A DNA stretch of 64,000 nucleotides from Marinomonas primoryensis (GCF_013372285.1 NZ_CP054301.1:62001-126000); one strand, 5' to 3'. Positions 1-9,603 are shown, counted from the first letter of the stretch. Translations and numbers: made by a program. The notes: generated by a model not told the origin, from the letters alone.

Positions 1-679
1 GGGCACGAAGCTTCTTCAAAAAGCTTGCTGAGGCTTTGTAAAAACCACCTTCACCTTGAACGGGTTCAATGATGATAGCGGCAACACGAGAAGGTTCAAT
101 GTCACAAATAAAGCGTAATTGAAGGTCAGCAAGTGCTTGTTCTTCGGTAATGCCTAAATAGTCATTGGGGTAAGGAATATGGAAAATATCGCTGGGGAAA
201 GGACCGAAACCAATTTTATATGGCGTCACTTTTCCTGTTAGACCCAACGTCATATTCGTACGGCCGTGATAACCACCGTTAAACGCGATAATACCTGGGC
301 GGCCAGTGTGAGCGCGGGCTATTTTCACGCAATTCTCGACGGCTTCAGCGCCAGTAGTGACAAAAATAGATTTTTTAGGAGTGTCTCCCGGAGCCGCCGC
401 GTTTAGCTTTTCAGCCAATGCTACGGCGGATTCGTATGGGCTAACCATCACGCAAGTGTGAGTGAAGCGTTCTAGCTGTGCGAGTACCGCAGCTTTTACT
501 TTAGGATGATTATGGCCGGTATTGACGACGGCGATACCAGCACCAAAATCGATGTAGCGTTTGCCTTCCACATCCCAAATCTCAGCGTTTAAAGCACGGT
601 CAACATAGACTGGCGCCATGTTAGCTTGGCCACGAGCGATAGCACTCTCTTTACGTTTTTGTAGATCAGCGTTGTTCAT
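1..679 (-). CDS. gabT: 4-aminobutyrate aminotransferase, C-terminus cut by window edge
   Basis: PLP-dependent class-III aminotransferase that transfers the amino group of GABA to 2-oxoglutarate, giving succinate semialdehyde and glutamate. The reading frame is open from an ATG at 677-679 to the window edge and gives the family N-terminus, with IDFGAGIAVVNTGHNHPKV, TTGAEAVENCVKIAR and the EPVQGEGGF stretch. The PLP lysine lies outside the window. The start has AGGTGA just upstream. It lies 109 bp downstream of gabD on the same strand, so the order is gabD-gabT in one probable operon for GABA catabolism. Related omega-amino acid aminotransferases (for example 5-aminovalerate) cannot be excluded from the N-terminal half alone. 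Confidence 0.9.
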   Translation of the reverse strand, partial: MNNADLQKRKESAIARGQANMAPVYVDRALNAEIWDVEGKRYIDFGAGIAVVNTGHNHPKVKAAVLAQLERFTHTCVMVSPYESAVALAEKLNAAAPGDTPKKSIFVTTGAEAVENCVKIARAHTGRPGIIAFNGGYHGRTNMTLGLTGKVTPYKIGFGPFPSDIFHIPYPNDYLGITEEQALADLQLRFICDIEPSRVAAIIIEPVQGEGGFYKASASFLKKLRA

Positions 680-788
680 TTTTCTTCACCTTATCAATAG
701 ATGGCTCTAAATTTTTTGGAAGCCACTGGGAACACGTGGCGTCCACCATAAAGAGTCTGTGTTATGTCGTAAGTTGTTTAGTAGCGGG

Positions 789-2252
789 TTACGCTAATCC
801 ACCCATGCACATGTATTTGATTTCAACGTATTCGTCGATACCGTATTGAGAACCTTCGCGGCCACTTCCTGACTCTTTCACACCACCAAATGGCGCGACT
901 TCGCTGGAAATAATGCCTTCGTTAATGCCCACCATGCCGTATTCCAAGGCTTCAGAAACACGCCAGATACGCGCAATATTTTGGGAATAGAAGTAAGACG
1001 CCAAGCCAAATGGGGTATTGTTCGCCATGGCAACGGCTTCTTCCTCGGTTTTGAATTTAAACAAGGGCGCAACAGGACCAAATATTTCGTTAGAGAAAAT
1101 GTCCATGTTTTCGGTCACGCCAGTCAAAATGGTTGGCTCAAAGAAACGCTCGCCCGCCGTTGACTTGCTTCCGCCGATGAGTACTTTTGCCCCTTTGGCA
1201 ATCGCATCGCTCACCAACTGTTCGACTTTGCTGATGGCCGCATTATTAATAAGCGGACCAATGGAAACGCCGTCAGAAAAACCGTCGCCTGTTTTGAATG
1301 TCGCTACCCGCTTCGCTAATTTTTCAGCGAAAGCATCGTACACGCCCTCTTGAATCAGCAGGCGATTTGCACAAACACAGGTTTGGCCAGCGTTACGGTA
1401 TTTAGACGCAATCGCGCCTTCTACGGCGGCGTCTAGGTCTGCATCGTCAAACACAATGAAAGGCGCGTTGCCGCCCAATTCCATCGAGGTACGTTTTACG
1501 GTTTGCGCACATTGCGACAGCAGTAATTTACCAACCGGCGTTGACCCAGTGAATGACAATTTACGCACCGTAGGATGACCCGTTAATACGCCACCAATGG
1601 CTTTTGCGTCTTGTCCAACCACGACGTTTAACACACCGGCCGGAATACCCGCTTGATGTGCCAGCTCCGCTAGCGCTAGCGCACACAAAGGCGTTTCGTC
1701 AGAGGGTTTGATGACAATAGTACAACCCGCCGCCAACGCTGGGCCGGCTTTACGAGTGATCATTGCGATAGGAAAGTTCCATGGTGTAATAGCGGCGACC
1801 ACACCAATGGGTTGTTTTATCGTTAATATGCGCTTGTCTTTGGCAAATGTTGGAATCACATCGCCATTCAAGCGACGCGCTTCGTCGGCAAACCAATCAA
1901 TAAAGGACGCGCCATAAGCAACTTCCCCTTTGGCTTCAGCAAGCGGCTTGCCTTGCTCTAATGTCATCAAGGTCGCTAAGTCGTCTTGGTTGTCTAAAAT
2001 CAGCTGATTCCAGCGACGTAATAAAGTAGCACGCTCTTTTGCTGTTCGGCCTTGCCATTCTTTTTGGGCTTTTTCAGCGGCTTCAACCGCCAGCGTTGTT
2101 TCTTCCGCACCTAAGTCTGCGACGTCTATAATGTGTTCACCGTTTGCAGGGTTGGTAATCGAAAACGTCTTACCCGACTTAGCACCGACCCACTCGCCTC
2201 CAATATAAGAATGGCTTTTTAATAGAGTAGGCTGAGATAGTATTGCTTTCAT
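789..2252 (-). CDS. gabD: NAD(P)+ succinate-semialdehyde dehydrogenase
   Basis: Oxidises succinate semialdehyde to succinate, the second step of GABA degradation. The 487-residue length is typical of GabD. It has the aldehyde dehydrogenase signature: PWNFP near residue 150, FTGSTPVG, the general-base Glu in ELGGNAP (about 257) and the catalytic Cys in NAGQTCVC (about 291). The frame extends to a TTG at 2264, but the ATG at 2252 is the likelier start because GGAG lies 8 nt before it. The partner gabT follows on the same strand. A perfect 10-bp inverted repeat at 2377-2402 lies about 125 bp upstream and may be the operator. Confidence 0.93.
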   Translation of the reverse strand: MKAILSQPTLLKSHSYIGGEWVGAKSGKTFSITNPANGEHIIDVADLGAEETTLAVEAAEKAQKEWQGRTAKERATLLRRWNQLILDNQDDLATLMTLEQGKPLAEAKGEVAYGASFIDWFADEARRLNGDVIPTFAKDKRILTIKQPIGVVAAITPWNFPIAMITRKAGPALAAGCTIVIKPSDETPLCALALAELAHQAGIPAGVLNVVVGQDAKAIGGVLTGHPTVRKLSFTGSTPVGKLLLSQCAQTVKRTSMELGGNAPFIVFDDADLDAAVEGAIASKYRNAGQTCVCANRLLIQEGVYDAFAEKLAKRVATFKTGDGFSDGVSIGPLINNAAISKVEQLVSDAIAKGAKVLIGGSKSTAGERFFEPTILTGVTENMDIFSNEIFGPVAPLFKFKTEEEAVAMANNTPFGLASYFYSQNIARIWRVSEALEYGMVGINEGIISSEVAPFGGVKESGSGREGSQYGIDEYVEIKYMCMGGLA

Positions 2253-2376
2253 ATAAGACTCCAAGCTTGGCGATGTAGGTTTATTAATAAGTGAATCTTT
2301 AGACTAACAATCGCACTGTTAATAGCAATCCATAGTAGGCAATGGTCGAAGTTTGAAAAATGAGAAGCTATCAATT

Positions 2377-2402
2377 CAATGTTTGATGTTGTTCAAACAT
2401 TG
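2377..2402. promoter_or_regulatory. Perfect 10-bp inverted repeat upstream of gabD
   Basis: CAATGTTTGA, a 6-bp spacer, then TCAAACATTG: a perfect inverted repeat with a centre-to-centre geometry typical of dimeric repressors. A further half site (TTGTTTGAG) follows directly. It lies about 125 bp before the gabD start, in the region expected for its promoter. The regulator is not encoded next to it and cannot be named. Confidence 0.5.
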
Positions 2403-2486
2403 TTTGAGAGAAAATCTGTTTTGGCGTGCAGACGACGTATAAAAAAGCGTTGCTCATTTCATGTGCATTGGCAGAGAGAACTACAG

Positions 2487-2530
2487 CCCCCTCCTCTTAT
2501 GTCTTCGAAGGGGAGGATTAGGGAGGGGTT
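2487..2530 (+). repeat. REP-like GC-rich hairpin element, copy A
   Basis: Contains a cccctcc ... gggaggggtt pair typical of REP-like hairpins. The right half (GAGGATTAGGGAGGGGTT) matches the elements at 9562-9600 and 12638-12676 apart from one base. This copy lies upstream of the small gene at 2593, unlike the other two, which lie between convergent stops. Confidence 0.7.
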
Positions 2531-2592
2531 GAACTTGATGGTTTACCAGCTAAAATCGAGCCGTTGAAATGTGGTTCATTTAGGAGAAAAAA

Positions 2593-2946
2593 TTGCCTTA
2601 TTTAGAGCAGTTTATGCAGCAGTGGAAAGCGTATTTGTCGAACGAATTTACCGCTCACGGATTTGTCTATCTGGAAACAAAGGACGGCGATTTTTTTGAT
2701 ATCAAAGCCAATTCGTTGGTCTATTTCAGTTGGCTGCGGACGACTTCTAGAGCCGATGATGGCTTTGATGAATCAAGAGACGCTATCGCTTGGAAGATGC
2801 TAGAGAGGCAGTTAAGAGAACTCGCGAAGAAAGCCGAAAAAGGCACCTTTGATCTTGTCTCTAAGCTGCATCTTGAAGAAAACCAAATCCAGATTGTTCT
2901 CAATTTTAGTTATGATGACGAGCAACATATTGTTTATGTAAGCTAG
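2593..2946 (+). CDS. Hypothetical protein, 117 aa, unrecognised
   Basis: No family was recognised. It is read as a real gene because AGGAG lies six bases before the TTG start, the frame fills the space up to a perfect terminator, and the composition is that of a soluble mixed-charge protein with no membrane segment or signal peptide. It is rich in aromatic and acidic residues, with a basic helical middle (WKMLERQLRELAKKAEKG, about residues 73-90) and a C-terminal half of alternating hydrophobic residues that suggests beta strands. It stands alone, convergent with lpdA. The antisense frames are shadows. Confidence 0.65.
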   Translation: MPYLEQFMQQWKAYLSNEFTAHGFVYLETKDGDFFDIKANSLVYFSWLRTTSRADDGFDESRDAIAWKMLERQLRELAKKAEKGTFDLVSKLHLEENQIQIVLNFSYDDEQHIVYVS

Positions 2947-2960
2947 CCACAGATTTAAGT

Positions 2961-2990
2961 ATCCTTTTATCGCTTTCACGATAAAAGGAT
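2961..2990. terminator. Bidirectional terminator between the 117-aa gene and lpdA
   Basis: Perfect 12-bp stem (ATCCTTTTATCG / CGATAAAAGGAT) with a 6-nt loop, followed on the plus strand by TTGTTTTTC. It lies between two convergent genes. Confidence 0.85.
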
Positions 2991-3024
2991 TTGTTTTTCT
3001 CATACGTTAATGAAGAAATGTTTT

Positions 3025-4440
3025 TTAGTTAGTCTGTTGTTTCTTCGCTTTCTTATTCGGCAGGTCGGTAATCGTCCCAGCACCTAACTCCGCTGCTAAG
3101 CCAACCGTTTCATGAAGACTTGGATGGGCATGAATCGTTAAGGCGATGTCTTCCAGTGTGGCGCCGAATTCGATGGCTAAAGTCAGTTCCCCAAGTAATT
3201 CGCCGGCATGAGAGCCAACGATGCCAGCGCCTAAGACACGTTCGGTAATTTCATCATAGATGAGTTTGGTTTTGCCCTGAGTCACGCCAGACGCGATGGC
3301 TCGACCGCTGGCGCTCCAAGGAAAAACAGCGTTTTTGACGGCGATATCTTGTTTTTTCGCTTCGGTTTCCGTTAAACCAACCCAGGCCACTTCTGGAAAA
3401 GTATAAGCAATGGAAGGAATCGCCAGTGGTAGGAAGTCCACCTTGTGGCCCGCAATCACTTCGGCCGCCGCGTGGCCTTGGTGAGACGCTTTGTGTGCTA
3501 GCATCGGGCCATGAGTTACATCACCAATGGCGTAAATATTAGATACAGATGTTTGACACCTGTCATTAATCAATACAAATCCGCGTTCGTCTAGCTCAAC
3601 CCCGACGTCAGAAATACCAGCGGTTTTACCATTGGGAGAGCGACCAACAGCGACGAGTACGGCGTCTACCGCTAGATTGCGTTCGCCATCTTTGTCTTGC
3701 AAGGTGACATTCAAGGCTTCGGGTGTGGCTTCTATGTTGGTGACTTGGGTCTTGGTCAAAAATGTCATGCGATCTTTGTTTACTTGCTCGAAGACTTGCA
3801 CGAGATCTTTGTCGGCGCCAGTCATGATTTGCTCACCAAGCTCCGCGACGGTGATTTTCGCGCCGAGTGATTGGTAAACCGTGGCCATTTCCAAGCCAAT
3901 AATGCCACCCCCAAGGACTAATAGATGCTCAGGAATTCGCTCGAGTTGCAGTGCGCTGGTGGAGTCTAAAATACGTGGGTCGTCGTAAGGCACAAAAGGC
4001 AGCTTAATAGCACGAGAACCGACGGCAATAATGGCATTTTTAAATTCTACTTTTTCCTCTGAACCTTCTTTGGTAACAATAATGGAGCTTGTGGAGTCAA
4101 ACTTCCCTTCGCCATGCAGGACGGTGACCTTCCTTCCCTTAGCCATCATTGTGAGGCCGCCAGTTAATGTGTCTACTGTCGATTGTCTGTGTTGCCGAAC
4201 CTCGTCTAGATTGATGGTTGGTTTGGCAAATTGCACGCCATGGGCTGGTTCATCGGCCATGAGGATTTTTCCGGCGACGTGCAAAAGTGCTTTGGAGGGA
4301 ATGCAGCCAACATTAAGACAAACGCCACCCAAGGTGTTATGACGTTCTATCATGGCAACGGTTAACCCTAAATCCGCAGCACGAAAGGCGGCCGCATAAC
4401 CGCCAGGACCGCTGCCTAAAACCACAAGATCGTATGTCAT
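3025..4440 (-). CDS. lpdA: Dihydrolipoyl dehydrogenase (E3)
   Basis: FAD disulfide oxidoreductase that reoxidises dihydrolipoyl groups of 2-oxoacid dehydrogenase or glycine cleavage complexes with NAD+. The 471 residues match the family length. Visible are the N-terminal FAD motif GSGPGGY (9-15), the redox-active Cys41/Cys46 in CLNVGC, a central NAD-binding GGGIIGLE and the C-terminal His-Glu pair in HAHPSLHE. The start has GGAG at good spacing. Unusually for lpd, no E1/E2 genes adjoin it. It stands alone, divergent from a TetR regulator with two palindromes between, so it may be a second, separately controlled E3. A Lys/Gln-rich tail ends the protein. Confidence 0.92.
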   Translation of the reverse strand: MTYDLVVLGSGPGGYAAAFRAADLGLTVAMIERHNTLGGVCLNVGCIPSKALLHVAGKILMADEPAHGVQFAKPTINLDEVRQHRQSTVDTLTGGLTMMAKGRKVTVLHGEGKFDSTSSIIVTKEGSEEKVEFKNAIIAVGSRAIKLPFVPYDDPRILDSTSALQLERIPEHLLVLGGGIIGLEMATVYQSLGAKITVAELGEQIMTGADKDLVQVFEQVNKDRMTFLTKTQVTNIEATPEALNVTLQDKDGERNLAVDAVLVAVGRSPNGKTAGISDVGVELDERGFVLINDRCQTSVSNIYAIGDVTHGPMLAHKASHQGHAAAEVIAGHKVDFLPLAIPSIAYTFPEVAWVGLTETEAKKQDIAVKNAVFPWSASGRAIASGVTQGKTKLIYDEITERVLGAGIVGSHAGELLGELTLAIEFGATLEDIALTIHAHPSLHETVGLAAELGAGTITDLPNKKAKKQQTN

Positions 4441-4483
4441 TATTTACTCCGTTCATTGTTTTTGTGAGGAAGAGTGAAGCTAT

Positions 4484-4556
4484 CTATCACTAGGTAGGTT
4501 AAATATAACTTGTGGATTTACGTTGGGTCAATAAAATACCTATCACCAGATAGACA
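4484..4556. promoter_or_regulatory. Two putative TetR operators between lpdA and tetR
   Basis: Two similar sites lie in the 138-bp divergent gap: 4484-4500 (CTATCACTAGGTAGGTT) and 4540-4556 (CTATCACCAGATAGACA). Each has CTATC, four bases, then GATAG or GGTAG, so each is itself a palindrome, exact in the second copy. Their position between a TetR gene and its divergent neighbour is the classic arrangement for autoregulation plus control of the neighbour. Binding by the adjacent TetR is inferred. Confidence 0.6.
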
Positions 4557-4578
4557 AATCTTGCGATGAGATACCTTA

Positions 4579-5145
4579 ATGACCGTTGAGAAAAATGATA
4601 CAAAAAACAAAATACAGGACGCCGCGGAGCGTTTAATTATCCAAGGCGGCTATGGCGCGTTTAGTTTTCGCGATATTGCAGAAGAAGTCGGTATTAAGAG
4701 TGCAAGTGTTCACTACCATTATCCAACCAAAGGCGATCTTGCTTCGGCGGTCATGACCCGTTATATCAATGAGTTTTCAGCGCAGCTACCAAACCCAAAT
4801 GATGAGAGTCTCGACCCTAACGCTATGCTGGAGGGGTTCATTAATGGCTTTAAGGCCAAGATTGTTGACCACCAGAATATGAGCCTCTGCACCATGCTGA
4901 CGGCGGATAAACATATCCTGCCAGACGAAGTAAGCGCTGCTCTTGCTGCATTTTATAATGTCAAAATAGAATGGTTAACGTTGCTTTTTATGCGCTTGGC
5001 GTCTTTGCAGGAAGTGCAGGCGAAAACTCAAACGATTCAGTTTCTCGCCACACTCCATGGCGCCTCTGTTTTGGTCCAAGCAACCGGTAATGCCGATTTT
5101 TTTGAAAGAGCCTTGTCTTATTGGAGAATGGTATACGTTAAATAA
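4579..5145 (+). CDS. TetR/AcrR-family transcriptional regulator
   Basis: A 188-aa one-component repressor. The N-terminal HTH is clear: IQDAAERLIIQGGYGAFSF, then IAEEVGIKSASVHYHYPTK (about residues 10-50), the canonical TetR DNA-binding helix pair with the HYHYPTKGDL cap. The C-terminal 130 residues are helical ligand-binding sequence of no recognised subfamily. The gene is divergent from lpdA with paired palindromes between them, so it probably represses itself and lpdA. The ligand is unknown. Confidence 0.9.
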   Translation: MTVEKNDTKNKIQDAAERLIIQGGYGAFSFRDIAEEVGIKSASVHYHYPTKGDLASAVMTRYINEFSAQLPNPNDESLDPNAMLEGFINGFKAKIVDHQNMSLCTMLTADKHILPDEVSAALAAFYNVKIEWLTLLFMRLASLQEVQAKTQTIQFLATLHGASVLVQATGNADFFERALSYWRMVYVK

Positions 5146-5213
5146 GAGACGCTATATAAAGTAACGGCTTCCTTGGGGTAACATGATTATCCAATAGAAA
5201 AATTCACTTATAA

Positions 5214-6173
5214 ATGAATGAAACGACCTACATGACCGCATCAGATAAAAATCTACATAACCCTAAGTTTGCATGGCGTTTTCTTGCCCCACGGTTTTGG
5301 CTTACTTGGCTGATAGTGCTGTTTGCGCTTGTTTTGGCTTATGTGCCTTTTCGTATTCGTGACAAGTTAGCGACGAAAGTTGTTCCTTTGATTATGAAGA
5401 AAAAAAGCGGGGCGTTAAAACGTGCTCGCTTAAATATTCAGCACTGTTTTCCAGAAAAATCGTTACAAGAGCGAGAAACCATTTTACGTAAGAGTTTAGA
5501 AACCGCAGCTCAATTTTGTTTTGCGTACGGTGAACTGTTGGTTCGTAGCGATAAGTACAAAGAAAGCCGCAATGACATCATTGGCGGTGAGAATCTGTTT
5601 CCTTTGTTGGATAGAGGCGAAAATGTCATTACCTTGGTGCCGCATTGCTGGTCCATTGATTACACGGGTTCAATGTTAGCCTCGCTTGGTTACACAGTGA
5701 CAACCATTATGAAACCTCAAAAAAACCCATTAACCGATTGGCTGATGCACACCCAACGTATGCAGTACGGACGTGGTGTTGTTTACCCTAGAAGTGCAGG
5801 CATCAAACCTTTTCTTCAATCGGTTAAAAAAGGGTATGTAGGTTATTACCTGCCTGATGAAGATCTAGGAGCACAGCATTCGGTTTTTGTGCCCTTTTTC
5901 GGCGCTGAAAAAGCCACCATGAAAGGGTTAGGCAAGCTAACCAAATTAACAAAAGCCAATATCGTGCCAATGTTTCAAGCCTATAACGCAAAAACAGGCA
6001 AGTATGAACTGCATATTTTCCCAGCGCTTGAGAACTTTCCTACGGGCGATGACACTCAAGATGCCATTGTGATGAATAAGGCATTAGAAGCCATGATTGA
6101 AACTCATACTGAGCAGTACATGTGGATTTTGAGTTTGCTGCGTAGCCGGCCTGATGGCACTAAACTTTATTAA
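5214..6173 (+). CDS. lpxM: Lipid A late acyltransferase, LpxM (MsbB)-type
   Basis: Inner-membrane acyltransferase that adds the last secondary acyl chain to Kdo2-lipid A from acyl-ACP. The protein has 319 aa, close to E. coli LpxM (323). It has one N-terminal membrane anchor (about residues 25-47), the HX4D acyltransferase motif (HCWSID, His144) and GIKPFLQSVKKGYVGYYLPD, which matches the MsbB/LpxM branch more closely than LpxL. The last residues (EQYMWILSLLRSRPDG) are also LpxM-like. Starts at 5214 or 5232 are possible; neither has a strong ribosome site. It lies directly before hemF in the same direction. Confidence 0.85.
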   Translation: MNETTYMTASDKNLHNPKFAWRFLAPRFWLTWLIVLFALVLAYVPFRIRDKLATKVVPLIMKKKSGALKRARLNIQHCFPEKSLQERETILRKSLETAAQFCFAYGELLVRSDKYKESRNDIIGGENLFPLLDRGENVITLVPHCWSIDYTGSMLASLGYTVTTIMKPQKNPLTDWLMHTQRMQYGRGVVYPRSAGIKPFLQSVKKGYVGYYLPDEDLGAQHSVFVPFFGAEKATMKGLGKLTKLTKANIVPMFQAYNAKTGKYELHIFPALENFPTGDDTQDAIVMNKALEAMIETHTEQYMWILSLLRSRPDGTKLY

Positions 6174-6216
6174 TTATAAAAAGTTAACGGCATGATTTCT
6201 TTTAGTATTCGATTAA

Positions 6217-7173
<957 letters not shown>

Positions 7174-7223
7174 TATCCGGCTCACAGAAATTGCGTTTTA
7201 CAGAATAAATAAGAGGACATATT

Positions 7224-8033
7224 TTGGATCAATACGCCGTGGTTGGTAATCCGATTGCTCACAGCAAATCGCCTAGCATACATAAGCATTTTGCCGAGCA
7301 AACACAGCAAGAACTTATCTATTCGACACTATTAGGCGACGATGTTCAATTTGAGCGCCAAGTAAGAGATTTTTTTGCCAACGACGGCAAAGGCATGAAC
7401 ATTACGATGCCGTTTAAAGAACGTGCTTATGCCATGTGTGACGTATTAAGCAAGCGAGCAGAACAAGCTGGCGCAGTGAACACCTTGCTTATGAGTGAAA
7501 ATGGCGACATTTTCGGCGACAATACCGACGGTATCGGCATGGTTCGAGACATAACGCATAATCATGGGCAAGCATTAACCGGCAAGCGCGTGTTGATTTT
7601 AGGCGCTGGCGGCGCGGTGCGTGGTGTGCTTGAACCTCTTTTATCTGAGAACCCAGAATCTGTCACCATTGCCAATCGTACGGTCGAAAAAGCGCAGGCG
7701 TTGGCCGAGCTTTTTGATTGTTTAGCCTCGACGTTTGAAGGTTTAAAAGGCGAATTCGATATCATAATCAATGGTACATCGGCGAGTTTGTCCGGTAGTC
7801 TACCACCGTTAAAAGACGAATTAGCGGGCTCGAAAACATGGTGTTACGACATGATGTACGGCAAAGAGCGCACGGTGTTTCTGCAATGGGCCGATGACCA
7901 TGGCGGCAAAGGAGCAGACGGTCTTGGTATGTTAGTGGGTCAAGCCGCAGAAGCGTTTTATCTATGGCGTCAGGTTCGTCCTGACACCGCCAGCCTGGTT
8001 GCCTTGATGCGCAAACAAATGGAAGCCAGCTGA
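7224..8033 (+). CDS. aroE: Shikimate dehydrogenase (NADP+)
   Basis: Reduces 3-dehydroshikimate to shikimate in aromatic amino-acid synthesis. The 269 aa match AroE. The substrate motif HSKSPSIH (13-20), catalytic Lys65 in TMPFKERA, Asn86 in GAVNTL and Asp102 in DNTDGIG are in place, followed by the Rossmann motif GAGGAVRGV and the NADP-binding NRTVEKA. Translation starts at TTG (7224) with AGAGGA upstream. It lies 50 bp after hemF and 31 bp before the FemAB-like gene, so it is probably co-transcribed. Confidence 0.96.
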   Translation: MDQYAVVGNPIAHSKSPSIHKHFAEQTQQELIYSTLLGDDVQFERQVRDFFANDGKGMNITMPFKERAYAMCDVLSKRAEQAGAVNTLLMSENGDIFGDNTDGIGMVRDITHNHGQALTGKRVLILGAGGAVRGVLEPLLSENPESVTIANRTVEKAQALAELFDCLASTFEGLKGEFDIIINGTSASLSGSLPPLKDELAGSKTWCYDMMYGKERTVFLQWADDHGGKGADGLGMLVGQAAEAFYLWRQVRPDTASLVALMRKQMEAS

Positions 8034-8064
8034 TCAGTAAAATAAGCGAACGAAAGGACACCGT

Positions 8065-9222
8065 ATGAAAGCGCAGTGGTTCAATTCTGTTGATCAAATA
8101 GGTGAATCCAAGTGGCAGGCGGCTATTGGAGAAACGCGTTATCCCTTTGCGCAATTTGCCTTTCATAAAGCCTTAGAGCAAAGCAAAAGTATCGGTGATG
8201 GCACTGGCTGGTATCCAGAATATTTACTGGTGATGGACGATGATGATGTTCCACTTGCTATTGCGCCAACCTATTTGAAAACCCATTCTCAGGGTGAATT
8301 TGTCTTTGATTGGTCATGGGCGGACGCCTATCAGCGTTACGGCATGGATTATTTTCCTAAACGTATTTGGGCGATTCCCTTCTCCCCGGTAACAGGTTCA
8401 AGAATTTTTTCTCGCCTTGATCCAAAAGGCGATGATGTTCAGTTTTCTCATTTGTACCCTGCGCTTGCGGAGTTGATGACACAAGCAAACCAAGATCGAG
8501 GTTTCTCAAGCTGGCATCTGTTATTTACCAAGCCAGAACACGCCGCCTTATTCGCGTCAAACAAAGACCTTCTGCATCGTATTTCCTGTCAGTTTCATTG
8601 GTTCAATCGTGACTATCAGGACATGGAACACTACTTTTCTCACTTCTCCAGCCGCAAACGCAAAGCCGCGCGCAAAGAGCGAGACAAGGTTACCAAGCAA
8701 GGCATTCATCTTACTCGAACGCTAGGCAATGAACTGACGTCGGCCGAGATCGATTTCTTTTACTTGTGCTATCAATCGACGTACGCCAAACGCGGTCAGC
8801 AAGGTTATTTAACGCGTGAGTTTTTCGGCCAATTAGCCGACACCATGGGCGAGAAAATTGTTTTGGTACAAGCTTGCCGAGGTGAGGATGCGATCGCGGC
8901 GTCATGGTGTTTCTTCGACAATCACTCATTATACGGCCGTTATTGGGGTTGTTTGGAAGAAGTTGATTGTTTGCACTTCGAAGCGTGTTATTACCAAGGT
9001 ATTGAATTTTGCCTTGAAAAAGGCTTACAGCACTTCGATCCGGGCACGCAAGGAGAACACAAAATCGCCCGCGGCTTTGAGCCCGTCTTTAGCCATAGCA
9101 TTCATTATATTGCTCATGAAGGTTTTCGTGATGCGATTGGTAATTTCTGTGAAGAAGAAGCGGAATCAGTGCGTGGATATCATCAAGATACTCACGCTCT
9201 TTTGCCTTTTAAAGAGAAGTAA
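8065..9222 (+). CDS. FemAB-like / GNAT-fold protein (COG3146, DUF482 type)
   Basis: A 385-aa cytoplasmic protein of the peptidogalycan/FemAB-like family, which has a duplicated acyltransferase fold. No member function is firmly established; FemAB relatives transfer amino acids from aminoacyl-tRNA. Family traits seen are FAQFAFHKALEQS near the start, DWSWADAYQRYG, the basic segment SSRKRKAARKERDKV (about 200-214) and the closing block FDPGTQGEHKIARGFEP. The ATG has GAAAGGA upstream. Its stop codon directly abuts a REP-like repeat array. The position after aroE suggests the tail of a housekeeping operon. Confidence 0.85.
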   Translation: MKAQWFNSVDQIGESKWQAAIGETRYPFAQFAFHKALEQSKSIGDGTGWYPEYLLVMDDDDVPLAIAPTYLKTHSQGEFVFDWSWADAYQRYGMDYFPKRIWAIPFSPVTGSRIFSRLDPKGDDVQFSHLYPALAELMTQANQDRGFSSWHLLFTKPEHAALFASNKDLLHRISCQFHWFNRDYQDMEHYFSHFSSRKRKAARKERDKVTKQGIHLTRTLGNELTSAEIDFFYLCYQSTYAKRGQQGYLTREFFGQLADTMGEKIVLVQACRGEDAIAASWCFFDNHSLYGRYWGCLEEVDCLHFEACYYQGIEFCLEKGLQHFDPGTQGEHKIARGFEPVFSHSIHYIAHEGFRDAIGNFCEEEAESVRGYHQDTHALLPFKEK

Positions 9223-9602
9223 AACCCCCTCCCAGCCTCCCCCTTAACAGGGGGAGGAGCCAGTGATTTAGCGCATATCTCATCCCCCTTAGCAGGAGGA
9301 GGAGCCAGTGATTTAGCGCGTATCTCATCCCCTCTTAGCAGAGGGAGGAGCCAGTGATTTAGCGCGTATCTCATTCCCCCTTAGCAGGTGGAGGAGTCAG
9401 TGATTTAGCGCGTATCTCATCCCCCCTTAGCAGAGGGAGGAGCCAGTGATTTAGCGCGTATCTCATCCCCCCTTAGCAGCAGGGAGGAGCCAGTGATTTA
9501 GCGGGTATCTCATCCTCTCTTAGCACAGGGAGGAGTCAGTGATTTAGCGCGTATCTCATCCCCTCCCCTTATCTTCAAGGGGAGGGTTAGGGAGGGGTTA
9601 AA
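9223..9602. repeat. REP-like element expanded by seven 46-bp tandem units
   Basis: This fills the whole space between the convergent stop codons of the FemAB-like gene and hmp. The ends (9223-9260 and 9562-9600) match the two ends of the compact element at 12586-12677. Between them the core cagtgatttagcgcgta recurs at 9261, 9306, 9352, 9398, 9444, 9491 and 9537, spaced 45, 46, 46, 46, 47 and 46 bp. Each unit contains a small hairpin of the type CCCCTCTTAGCAGAGGGAGG. Units differ by a few bases. Slippage expansion of an internal segment of a REP-like element is the simplest reading. Confidence 0.9.
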
Positions 9603-9603
9603 A

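Larger units (their letters stand above)
2253..2592. other. Intergenic region with operator-like palindrome and REP-like element
   Basis: This 340-bp gap separates divergent gabD and a small unknown gene. It holds a strong inverted repeat (2377-2402) and one GC-rich REP-like element (2487-2530), described separately. The short open frame at 2379-2567 runs through the repeat and shows no family resemblance, so it is not called as a gene. Confidence 0.6.

Noticed and set aside
9223-9602. Possible CRISPR array because of regular 46-bp spacing
   Set aside because: The whole 46-bp unit is repeated, there are no distinct spacers, and no cas gene is near. It is a tandem repeat inside a REP-like element.
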